Assembly (NCBI RefSeq): GCF_963678635.1
Contig: NC_087068.1
Coordinates: forward strand, 24,182,697 to 24,246,696
Source of the DNA: Symsagittifera roscoffensis
Taxonomy: Eukaryota > Xenacoelomorpha > Acoela > Convolutidae
Length of the DNA stretch: 64,000 nt
Reading direction: 5' to 3'
Each line of letters begins with the position of its first letter. Position 1 is the first letter of the stretch. This document shows positions 1 to 12,300 of the stretch, piece by piece. The notes under the pieces are model-generated. The model searched no databases. It was not told the DNA's origin and worked only from the letters and a program-made list of their open reading frames with translations. The translations under genes were made by a program, and so were the position numbers.

Positions 1-317
1 TAAAACCTTAGTACCCTAGCACACTGTTGGTTTTTGATACCATCTGCAGGTTACTCCCTTATCGTGCGACGCATATATGTTCAAATCCAGGAAGGGCAAA
101 TTTTCCTTTGAAATTCTTCTTTGATTTTTGTTTGATTTTTTCAGGTTCAGTTAATGTCAACGGTTTGTACATACACTTATTTCAAGTTAATTAGGTGGAT
201 CATTAATAGTGTCACTACCTAAATGTTTATCAAATGAAAATGAGAACAATTTGTTCACACTAAAATAAGTAATATTTTCGTTCAATATATTAGAATACAA
301 TGAAAATTTCGTTTCAG
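1..317. other. SMG6 intron, 5' part cut by the window edge
   Basis: AT-rich with no coding signal seen. It ends with a good acceptor (GTTTCAG). Confidence 0.6.
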
Positions 318-390
318 CCAGTATCCAAGAAACCGGAGCAGAAAAGATACGTTCCTCCAGCTGGCAGAAGACACACAGATTCCCGAAAAG
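318..390 (+). CDS. SMG6: SMG6 exon with EJC-binding-like motif
   Basis: Flanked by TTTCAG and GTAATA. It reads KKPEQKRYVPPAGRR, which resembles the repeated EJC-binding motif of SMG6 (KKPDLQIYQPGRR-type). It ends in phase 1 and joins the exon at 5306 to give RKDTLAGSG. It is probably not the first exon, because no in-frame ATG is inside it. Confidence 0.8.
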
Positions 391-3300
391 GTAATAATTT
401 TAGTACGCATTTAGCGATATCTTTCGGAAATTCTAAGTGAATCAATTTTTTTCAAAGCTTTATCAAATCACCGTTTTTGGTGCCAGATATCTAAGAATCA
501 AGTACGCGTGAAAGTAGTTCACAGCATGGGGACATGGCGAAATCGTTATGGCTTGGCTAAGTCAGTTTGAGTCACGCAGTATTATTAAGTTTTTTTGAAT
601 TTGAGTGTGCTATTTTCCTTTGATGTGTTTTTGGAGCTCTGCCGTTCATAAGTCAGCTTTGCCTGTACTGATAAATTTTTGTCGTTTTTTGGGCTCATTT
701 TTCATGCTGAAAATCTATCAGCTTATTCGCCAAGTCAACAAAGTTCAGTCTAATACAGCTGTTTTTCGTCATAAGATTTTTGCGCAATCTTCGTTTTTGA
801 TAATGGCTCAAGAGCTTCTTTCGGCCTAATTGTTTCCGGCTATTGTTTTTTCGGCTTACTTTTTCTCAAGAGCCCTATAGGGCTTTAAGGGCAAAAAATG
901 CTTAATAAAAAAATCAGGTAGTTGTCTGAAAAACAAATGTTACTTAATTGCTCAAAAAATTTTTGTGTCAACAGTTTTTAATGGTATTTTTTGTTTTCGA
1001 CTCAATGAGCGGCTCAGAGCTACTTTTTTGGCTCAATGAATGCATTGTCGGCTTAATGGCCGCTACTTTAAAAAATTGAATGGTTTTTTATGCTGTTTTT
1101 GTTGCTAGGGTATTTTTTGATTTCGTTTCTCTTTTTTTTCTATTCTCGAGCGATTCGTGCGATGCTGTTTTTTCGTTGTATCACAAGTGACTCGAATTTC
1201 GGCTTCGCCTCTGTGTTTTACAAACATCAAGAAGTATCATTCGGCATCTTGAAAACTTATGTTTGTTCATTTCGCTTATTTAAAAACACTAATCGAATGA
1301 CAATCTTTTCCTGCTCAAACAAGTTGTCTGTTATAGTTTTTAATCAAAAGAAATCTTGCGTCAAATCCATTTTCACACTGGCGAGCTTGAGAGTACGAAC
1401 CTTCTTTTTTTCCAACCTAACACGCCAAGGAAATTATTTCTTTATTTGGTGGCTTGTTTTGCTATGATGACGATCTGTAGCTTTGGAAGTTTATCATCTG
1501 TTCTCTGCTTTATTTGTGGCTAATGTTTGTGATTTATTAGGCGTCCGTGGCTGAGTGGTTTGTGCGTGAGCTTCATAAACTCTAGGTTGCAGATCGAATC
1601 CGAGACGTAGTCAAATTTTTACTAATTCGAGGCTTTTTTCTACTTTATCTTATTGCACTTTATAGAGCTGCTTTTTATGGTGTTCTTGCCAGTGTCTAGG
1701 AAGCACAGCTTCGCCATTATGTTTTTTTTCGGCTTACGGTCCAACGCCTGGAATGTTTTCAAAGCATCATTTTTTCTTATTGACGCAATTCTAACTATAA
1801 TTGAAAGTCGGTCTAGAGTTGTTAAGTTTACCAACTTTGATTTTGTATAATTCTTTTTCTTTTTTTTTTAGAAATTTGATGTTGAATTTGTTCTATTTAT
1901 GCATCGGCGTATTTATCCCATTTTGCGTCGTGTGAAATACAAAATTAGATAGTTACACTTTTGTGTGTTTCAAAGAATAGGGCGTAAAAAGTAAAGCTCA
2001 AAAATATATTTTCTATGACATTTTAGTTTTGGCTCAACTGATGTCTACCCAAGTATTATGTAATGATTTTGAAAGCTTGTTTAACAGCTGTGATGTTTTT
2101 TGGCTATTTTCCTCAAAATTAAGATCATTCCCAACAAATTTTTGTTTTCTGTCTGCTAATTTAATATGCTATCTTTGTCTTTTATCGCAAGTGTTACAAA
2201 GCTCCGCTTCGCCTCAGTGTAAAAAGTTTACCTATTGAGTCAGTTGTCTAAATTGGCTTAATTTTATTTATAAAAAATGACAATCATAAACTTTTCGTGA
2301 CATTCAAAGAGCTTTAAGGCCGTTTATTGAAATTTTTTTTATATTACACATGATATTTTTATTTGTTTAGACGAGCGTAGTGTGATAGTGCATTGCAATT
2401 TTTTTCTATCGGAAGTCGAAAATAAAAGTTCTACTTCGGATGGTACTTTTCTAACGGTTGGCTGAATTGCAGTATATTGCCAAGTGCTTTGACTTTTGAT
2501 TTGTATTAGGCTAACACAGTTGATGCTTTATCAATTCATGAATTGAACTGAAAAAACTGTTTGTTTCATACAACAGTATAATAATTGAAATCCCTTTTCA
2601 GAAAATTTCCAACTTGATTTACTTCGCGAGATTTTTGAAATGCATAATTTATTCGCATCTATTATTTATTTAAATGCGGGCTTCACTATCTCGCCATGTT
2701 TAAGCTTTTTCAACGTAATATTTTTGCATGTTTAAGCTATATCGTATATTGCAATGGTTAAGAATTTTTTTTCGATTTTCCAATTTGATTTTAATGGTTA
2801 ATTTACCGAGTTTAAATTAAGCAGCCCAATATCGAATTAGGGGTTGCCAATTTAGCCTCCAATTTTGAATGCCCGAATCATTTTCATTTTAGCTAACGAG
2901 ATAAGACGATTTTTGAGATTTTTTCAAAAATTATCCGAAATTTCAAATAACAAAATTTTTAAAAAAACTTGAAGTTCCCAACCCTGTAGTTGGGCGCTGT
3001 CAGAGTACTCTAAGAAGTGTCAAATCTTGCTTCCAAATATGACTGTTCAAGTCCTTGTAGTTTTCGAGATATGACGTTTTTTGTGATTTTTTCAGAAAAT
3101 TTTCAGAAAACATTTAAATTTTTTTTCACAAAATCTGAAATTCCCAACCCTGTTGTTGGGTCCTGTCAGAGTAATCTCAAAGATTGCGAATCTTGCCTCC
3201 AATTATGACTGCTCATTTCTTTGTAGTTTTCGAGATATGACGTTTTTTGTGATTTCAAAAATTTTCAGAAAACTTAAATTATTATTATTTTTTAAAAACT

Positions 3301-6300
3301 GAAATTCCCAACCCTGAAGTTGGGTACTGTCAGAGTACTATAAAGGATCGCGAATCTTGCCTCCAAATATAATTGCTCAAAACCTTGTAGTTTTCGAGAT
3401 ATGATGTTTTTTGTGATTTTTTCAAAAATTTTCAGAAAATTTTAATTAATTTTCTAAAACTTTGAAATTCCCAACCCTGTAGTTGGGTCCTGTCAGAGTA
3501 ATCTCAAAGATTGCTACTCTTGCCTCCAAGTATGACTGCTCAATTTTTTGTAGTTTTCGAGATATGACGTTTTTTGTGATTTTTTCAAAATTTTCAGAAA
3601 ACTTAAATTATTATGATTTTTTTTAAATCTGAAATTCCCAACCCTGAACTTGGGTACAGTCAGACTACTATCAAGGATCGCGAATCTTGCCTCCAAATAT
3701 GATTGCTCAAATCCTTGTTGTATTCGAGATATGACGTTTTTTGTGATTTTTTAAAAAATTTTCAGAAAACTTAAATTACTATTATTCTTTGAACATCTGA
3801 AATTTCAAACCCTGTAGTTAGGTCCTCTCAGATTAATCTCAAAGATTGCTACTCTTGCCTCCAATTATGATTGCTCACTTTTTTTTGTAGTTTTCGAGAT
3901 ATGACGTTTTTTGTGATTTTTTCAAAAATTTTCAGAAAACTTAAATTACTATTATTCTTTAAACATCTGAAATTCCCAACCCTGTAGTCAGGTCCTGTCA
4001 GAGTACTCTCAAGGATTGCGAATCTTGCCTCCAAATATGACTGCCCAATACTTTGTAGTTTTCGAGATGTGACGTTTTTTGTGATTTTTTCAAAATTTTC
4101 AGAAAGTTAAAATTAATTTTTTTTCGAAATTTGAAATTCCCAACGCTATAGTTCGGTGTTGTCAGGGTACTCTAAAGAGTTGCAAATCTTGCCACATGCG
4201 AATGATAAACGCTGATAAACACTGCTCAAATGCTTTTAGTTTCCGAGATGTGACGTTTTTTGATTTTTTCAAAGTTTCTCAAAGAACTTATCTACAAAGA
4301 AATTCAAAAAATTTGAAACTACCAGCTTGATGAAGATAACCTTATTGTCAGCGTGCAGCCAGGCGTCTCAAATCTTGCTTCTTAATATGAATGCTCAAAT
4401 CCTTTTAGTTTCCGAGATAAGACTTTTTTTTTTTTCGGGAAACTTAAGTTTAAAAAAGTTCACAACATTTTGGATTCCTTACCCTATAGTAGGGTGCTCT
4501 CAGGGACTCTCAGTGGTTGCAAATCTGGCCTCCAAATTTCTCCAGAGGCCCATTAAGTTTTTGAGATGAGGCTTTTAAAATGAGAATTAAAAAAAAATTG
4601 GGTGCAGTCAGAGTACACTAAAATTTTGCAGATGTTGTTTCCAATATATGCGGTTTTTACTGAGTTGTCGAAAAATTTAGAAGCACCGAAGGTGCGTTAA
4701 ACGCTAGTTTTGGTTTAATACATTCTAATTTACATTCAACGTTAGTGTTGTTGCCTTTAAGTTATTACATTCCGACTTATTTCATGCAGAGTTTTTGTGC
4801 ATTAAATCTGAGTGTTTGCCTCTTTCTCGCTCGTGTTTGCGAAGCTGCAGCTTTGCCTCTGTGTTTTATCTAGCCTTTTTCATTTTTGTTCCTACCGTTG
4901 AAAAATGCGGAAGAACTTTGTATTTGGGTGTGTTTTCTTTTTTTTTTGTTCTCCAGGCACAATCGGTTACCACAAGTAATCATCGGACTGGTTTGAGTGA
5001 TATATCATTTTAAAGCCCTTTCAGTCATGATTCGAACGACATTGTTATTATTTTTTTGAAAAAGAAAGTTGTCGATCTTGCCTAATGCACAAACTTTCTA
5101 CGCGTATGAATAATTCTGGAATCACACCACACTAAAAACGACAACTTCGAAGAAAAAAAACTTTTGTTGTCTAGGTTTTTCTAATGAATATGCTCGGAAC
5201 ATTCTGTGCTACTTGCTCAGCAACCCGGCTATCCTTGTTTGTTTTCGGAATAATAGTCATTGAGCCCCAGCTTGACATTTCTCTAAATTTTGTGCTTTTG
5301 AGTAGATACGCTTGCTGGCAGTGGCGAGAATGAATCTCGAAAATCAGATCCTGCTAGATTCGGTCAACATGACGAACGGTCTAATACGACTAGCCGCTCA
5401 AATGAAAGTTTCGCCTGCAGAAGCAGTGACCAGAAACGAGAACCTCAAAATCAGTCAAACTATCAAAAAGAACAGGAAAGTAGACGTGATCAACCAATAA
5501 GAAACAATACAAGGAGAGTGAATGACTCAAAACCAGCTGTGCAGAATTCAAGGTCGAATAATTTTGGTGGATATTCAGCACAGCAGTCATCGCAGCGAGA
5601 CAGAGGAAGCAAACCTGAAGTTAATAGAGCCGGTGGAAGAGAGTCTACCAGTCGATATGGGAAAAAGCACGATGACTCGGAAACTGTACGTCCCCTAACA
5701 GAAAGCAGAAGGTATTATACGTCGGACTATGTTGAAAACAAAAAGTCGCCCGATGCCGAAACAGCAGAACTTGCTACTTTAAATTCAAATACTGGACTGC
5801 TTAAAGACATTTCTTCTCTTGACACAACAAATAACAACGAAGAAGATGACAAATATATTTTCGTCAATGATAATAGATTAGAAAAAGCTACACATGATCA
5901 GCGATTGGACAAACAGCGACTTGGCGAAAAGGTTGGATTTTCCATTGAAAATGATTATCGAACTGAAAAATCTCGCCGAATGGACCATGCTCCAGGGTAC
6001 TTTTTTGGGGCCAATCGATCAGAATCTTTCCGTGAATCAGAAAGAATTGGATTCCAGAATACCTCAAAAAATGAGACACATTCAAGTGGTCTTAAGTCAC
6101 TGGAGAAACTGGAGTTCACGCCTACAAACTCAAATAGAGATCTTAACATCTCTGAGCTAGATATTGCGAAGTATATCGGACCCCAGAAAAACTCAGCTAA
6201 CAAGACGGAATTCAAGGATGATGAAGGTTCAAAGCAGTCATCACAGATTGACGCACCGAAAACTCGCAGAGTTAAACCGTCAAAGACCCACGATGAGGAA

Positions 6301-9300
6301 GATCAGGAGGAAAAGAACGCAATGATGAGCTCACCGCCTATCCACACTCTTGATTCTGGAGATGGCTCGGTCAGAGCAAGACGAGTGTCCCGTAAACCGC
6401 ATCAAACAACCGCTGAAAAAGACGAAACTGCGTATGAGGCGGTGAAGTTAGAGATGCAACGAGAGAATCCAAAAAATCGAACCCTTTTTGATCCCAATAA
6501 CCCCGCTCCCTCTGTTCACCATCAACCAGTGTTACTTAATACGCCTCCAAGCGTTGAAGAAGCATCTAGAATTAGTCCACACGAATCTGCAGATATTCCG
6601 AGCTTTCAAGATCTGCAGCAAGCGCAGAGACCACATTTCAGGCAACCTCTTCAAGGAAGATCGTTGTATGACCCGAACAGTATGCAAGCATCCGCTCCAA
6701 TGACAAGTGCTGCAAATAACTTGCCTTGTATCAATAGTATTTTTCCAAACCCTAGTCTCCAAAACCCTCCTTTGATGAGCAACGTTACAGTTAAACCGAC
6801 AGCTCAAGTTATGCCGATCCCATCTACAAGCGCGCCACCGGTGCAAAATATACCAGCTGTGCCGCTCGCGAATCCTATACCGTTGCAGCCGAGCCATGAA
6901 CAGTTTATGGGCTTTCTGAGAATGTGGGGTATGGATCAAAGTCAGCAAACGGCTCAAAGTATGACCGCTATCTTTCCTGTCTTCATGCAGTTTTTCCAGC
7001 TGTTCAACAGTACGAGAAATTTGTTAGCTCAATCTCAGCAGCCGACATCTGTTCCCCAGCAGCCATCAAATATGGATGGAGACTTTTTGCAGTTTTTAAC
7101 AGGGCAACAGCAGCAAATGGGTGGACAATTTATGCCACAGAATTCGAGTCTACCAAGTATGCAACCTCAGTATCAACAACCGGCGTCTACAGTGGCCGGA
7201 AACAATCAAAGCATTACGAATCCCTATCAGTCTACGACGAGTAGCCAGCTCCAGCAACAACAGCAGTATCAATACCCTTTTGCGCAGCAACCGCTTGCAC
7301 CACCTGTTTCGTATGCCGCCCAACACCCTGCAAATGTCGGAACGATTCCTAATATTGTCCAAGAAATGACTTCGCAGAACCCACATGTGATGAATAGAAT
7401 CGATCAGGTAGATTACAATACGCAGCAGCAAGCACGTTCGGAGTTGAACAATAATAGTAATCAGAGAATGGAGTCGAATGAAGGTGCAAATAGTGTGCAC
7501 GCCGTGCAGAGTGTGATGGAGAGTAACAGATGTGTGCAATCTAGTGAAATGAGTGGTGCTCCTAATTTGATGCATCATGGACATAGCAGTACAGTTGGAA
7601 GAAATGTAAATAGAGCAGAGATGGAACTCAAGCTGGAGGTCTTTCCTAATAGGGTGAGACATTTATTGAAGGTCACCAATTCTAATGAAGTGACATATTT
7701 CGTTTTTTTTCTCTGCCAAATTTTGAGAAAGATTATTCGGATGTAAGAATAAATTCATGAGATATATGAAGTACTTTCAAACTCCTAAGTATAAATGGAA
7801 GAACTTGAACCTTTCTCCCAAATTGTGATAAATTTTTTGGAAGTTTTTTTGAAAAAGATGATCAAATTCGGAAGAAAAATTGTCAGACTATCAGATAAAT
7901 CACAGAATATTGAACTTATACAATAATAGTAGAGCCTTAAGATTAATATTCGTTACCTATGATCGATTGCTTAGCCACAAAATATGGAGTCAAACAAGCA
8001 ACCCACCAGCTCACCCAGTCCAACTATGGCGTGTATGGATGAGGATGACAAATTGAGTTTCGAACTGCAAATGCGATTAGGAGAAATGACGAAAAAAGGA
8101 GCGATAGACTTCGGCAAACTGGTCTCCATGCAATCTAACAACCCTAAATTGGACTCGATCAGGAACAAAACGCTGAAGCAGATGCTGTTTCAAAGCGTAA
8201 TGCAAACTCAAAACATTGAAGCGAAACTAGAAGAGATGATTAAGAAAGTTCCGATGGAGGCACTGGAAAGTGAGATGAGCGAATTGCGAGACCGGTTCCT
8301 GGGCGAGTGTTCAAAAGTGATAATAACAGACAGTGAAAGTGCCCAGACTCATAACATGGAGTATGTGTTGTGGAAGACTGCGTTTTATCCGCTGATAGAG
8401 AGGCTGAGAAAACTGATGAACAATAATTCGGTCAAGTACAAAGCGGAGGAGTTGATGCAGAAGTACTTAAATGAGGTACGTAAAAGTTCTGTTTGCGATA
8501 TTTTTTTCTATCAAGCTCGCGGCATAGCTAAAATAACCCGAACGGCAATTTCAACAAAACATTTTTGTCATATTTTTCAATGTTTTTTTTTATATTAAAG
8601 AAAAAAATTTCATTGTTTTCTTAATCTATTTAGTGTTTTCAATATTTAGACACTATTGTATTACACCCAGAAGCCTGCCCCTTCCCCCTTAAATCTAGCC
8701 GACGAATTTCCGCTCTTAGTACTTTCTTAGGACATCCTTTTTTTGGCGCCAATCTGGACTAAATTTGAGTAGAGCACACCGAAAGAAAACGATACTTTTT
8801 TTGGTCGAAACCTTTCAAAGTTTGCACTAAAACATCGTTTTTGTACTGTGTTTTTAAAAAAAATACATGCAGGGCAAAAATTTTCGGCAAAATAGGGTCT
8901 TGGGGGGATTCAATTTTGGGGGAGCTCTTTAGAGGGAGCTCGGAATTCATTTGGTCGATCTTAAAAAAATAGTTGACAATTTTATTTTTCAAAAACAGCC
9001 TTCTGAAAAATTTTGGCGCACGACCATAGCACTTTAATCTTGCCAAATAAAATTATTATTTTATGCGAAATTATTTGCCTTAGTTCGGTTTGGATTAACT
9101 GGCTTCACTCACTTCTAGCCTTCATAATAAACATAAAATGCCTTGTATGTGTTTCAGGGCATAGGCTACTACAATCGCCTACTGACAGAGATGCAAGCAG
9201 CTCAGCAGGTCAACCTTGCTTACTACACAACCCCCGAAATGAGGCTGAGATTGTCCTCAATTCCGAAGAAGGCTCGCTTCACTATGAACTCGGCTTTTAA

Positions 9301-12300
9301 GCTGAATATCGGACTGGGAGATCTGCATAGGTATTTGGAGAATACAGCGGGAACGACGGACTTCATCTTGGCTAAGCGGTGAGAAATATTTTATGGCATT
9401 TAAGAACACTGGGAACAGGGTTTACCCGCTAGCAATTTATTTTTGAATATCATTTTGAATTTTTGAAATTAATGTTTAAACCTCGTATATCTAAGCATAC
9501 TTTTCCGGATGTTTGGCCCGGTTTGAAAACTTTCTTCTAACTGCCATTCACGTCAAACAAATTCTAATATTCAGCTTCTTCATTTGAGTTTTGTGAACTA
9601 AGCTGCATTATTCTGATTTCAGAGCCTACAACTTTGCACATTTCTTACTACCGAAAAGTGGACGAGCCTTCAACCAACTCGCCCTCATCGCAACTCAACA
9701 GGTTTGTGTTAAAGTTCAACTGAAGTTAGCCACGAAAAACATAACTCTCTTAAAGCATTTTTTTGCAGAAACGACGCCTTGAAGCAGTTTATTGCTATAT
9801 CAGAAGCCTAGCTGCCCAAGAAGACTTCAAAGGTAAAATAAAGTCTTCCAACATTTTTTACCTTGCATTCGATTTTAAAGTGTTCCCTGAAAGAGCGTGA
9901 GAAAAAGTCAATCGACAAGAGTGGTCATTAATTTTTTAATCGGTTAAATGTTAAAAGCACATGCAATGGTTGAAGTTTTGTGGGATAATTTCTAAGTAAT
10001 ACGTTTTCATTTTTAACTGAACCATCAGAGTAAGTTATTTATTTACCTGATTTTGATCCAGTAGTAAAGTTTCAGTGAACAATGTGGAGACACAAGAAAT
10101 TGTTATCGTTCAAATTAGTTTTTTCGCTTGTTTGGCTGTTGCTTTCCTTTTTAGTGCAAGGCAAATTCATTTGCTAAATTTAAGGCAAATTACGGTCTGC
10201 CAAAAAAGAGTGCAAATTGCGCGAAAAAGCATGAAAGACTTTGACTTCTTAAAGCTGGCTTTATTTTTTTACGATTTCCCAGCGGAATGAAAAAATTACC
10301 TCATGATCCAATTTTCTCAGATGAACGTAGTTGAGACTCTTATATAGGTCGTGATTTTTTGTTTTTAGGAGAAGGTAGGCAAAACCTAACATAATAATAC
10401 AGTTTTCTGTATAAAATTGAATTAATTTTAGCAAGAAAGTGCCGGTTTATAAACTGCATTTCAATTTCAAAGAGCATTAGGCCATAGTTTTGTTTGTTGA
10501 AATTCGAAAAGTGAAATTTTTTTGAAAAACGATTTGTTTTTTTTTTCTGTTTCTTTGCGTTCATCGACTCTTTTCCAACTGTCTGTTGCTATGTTTTATG
10601 AAATTCAATCAGGATACGTTTTTTACCATTCTTGCAGGATTATGAAGTTACAACGTTTAAAAATATTTGGAAAACATTCAAAAAAGCTTGATTGTTAAAT
10701 TGATTGAAAGGCAAAATTATTCACTATTTATCAGTAACATTTTTTTTATCAGTACCAAGAATTTTTGAATCTATCCAAGATATATCGAGTATTACTATAA
10801 CTATAAACGAAAGTAGCAACCATTCAGCTAGTTTACGGAAATGTGTGCCCAGAAAATATTGAGCGCTGCTTGTTCGAAGTCGAAGAGAATGCTTTGTGGT
10901 TCCGCTTTTCGAGATAGCTTTGACAGATCGTTCAAGAAGTTCTGGTTGGTGTCGTTGCCTTTTTTGAGGAGCAGAGCATAGATGCAGGAGAGTAAAAGAC
11001 AACTACTTATGTATGAACTGTAGAAATTCGGGAAAGCAGCATTGGGCTTATTTTAAGGGTTCAATTGCCAGGCCAGTGGTCTGTGTTCACTAGGAGGGCT
11101 TTTATATTGCCGCGAGTTTATATCGCCAAAAGTAAGGACTCTTTCAGTATCTTCAATACCGCTATCGAGTAGGCAAGATTTCTTTGCACTTAATAGGCAC
11201 TTTGAATTCTGTCAAATTCCGGCATGGAGAAGGTCTTTTGAATCTTTTTTTTTGGTTGATTGAGTGCCCTGTAACAGGCAAAGTGTGAGGTTAAATTTAG
11301 TTGGACAGTTTTCTCACCGGTAATTGTTTGAAAGTAATTTGCATTTATACAGCTGTTGAGAGTTGACTGCTGAGTTTTGATGTCTTCTTTCATTTGCTGC
11401 ACCAAAATTTGCTGCATCAAAATAATATCCATGTAATTTGGTTCATTGTGTAGAAATGTTTAAAAATGAAAGGATAGTTTTGTGTTGACTTCATTTCACT
11501 AAGTTACTGAAATTGGGAGTTGTAACCTGTTAATTTTGCATATTGCTAAGTTTTCAATCAGTATTTTCAATCGAGCTCTCAAATTGCTCGGTTCAGTATC
11601 CCAGACAAACTAAGTATACATGACTCAACTCACATGAATTTAAACTTCGATACATGTTCCTAACACCAAGAGCTACAGTTTTAAAAATGCTTTTTCATAA
11701 ATTATCTCAATTCACTGGTGCTCATTTCTTTGATACTGTAGAGCAAAAAAAAAATGGCGAACTCTGATTTTAAACTTTGTTCGATTGTTTTGTTTTTCCA
11801 CGCTTTTTTGCTTTAAATCGATTTTGCACTGCATTTTGAGTTGAAACAGCTTGTTTTTCCTGACTGATTACAATCGGAAAAAAACTGAGTTTCTCAAAAA
11901 TCTTAATTTTAAGTGCGGTAAATTTTGACAAAAAACTGATTAGGAAATAAATTGCTTAAGTTTAATCAGGTATTTTATGATTCACGTTGTTGTGGGAAAT
12001 TGAAACCTAAAATTTCACCCTGAAAACAATTCACTTGATTTGGTTTGAAAGTACGAGTTAATTGTTCTTTGTTTCCACATTAATTAACCCTGTTTTCTTC
12101 TTAATTGTGGACCAAATGCATTGAAAGGTGTGATATAGTGTCCCTTCGGATGGCTGTGAACAGCTGTATCGTCGTTTATTGATAATGTTGTAAGCTGTTC
12201 GAATATTAATTAGCGCTACTGGCTATCAATTGTTATGTCTTGTTTCCATAATTTATGTCTCGAGCGGTTAAGACTTATCTTGCTTTTAAGGACGCAGGAT

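Larger units (their letters stand above)
391..5305 (+). other. SMG6 intron 1 (4.9 kb)
   Basis: Non-coding. It holds a tRNA-like stretch near 1541, pieces of the dispersed 'GCTTCGCCTCTGTG' repeat (around 1200, 2200 and 4840), the ~166-bp satellite at about 2830-4620, and a repeat copy at 5191-5240 that recurs at 34741 and 51412. Short ORFs here look random. Confidence 0.7.

Noticed and set aside
1090-1467. 125-codon + strand ORF as a membrane protein
   Set aside because: Phe/Leu-rich because of T-runs. It overlaps a dispersed repeat and lies in an SMG6 intron with no family resemblance.
1541-1613. A functional tRNA gene (D-arm and T-loop-like boxes)
   Set aside because: The anticodon stem does not close with a 7-nt loop and the 3' acceptor strand does not complement the 5' strand. 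Kept only as a tRNA-like relic.
3514-4034. Two similar 60-codon minus-strand ORFs as a gene family
   Set aside because: They are the translation of adjacent satellite units.
6532-7662. Minus-strand ORFs of 141 and 170 codons opposite SMG6 exon 2
   Set aside because: Shadows of the real + strand exon, with His/Arg/Leu-rich composition typical of antisense to Q/N/S codons.
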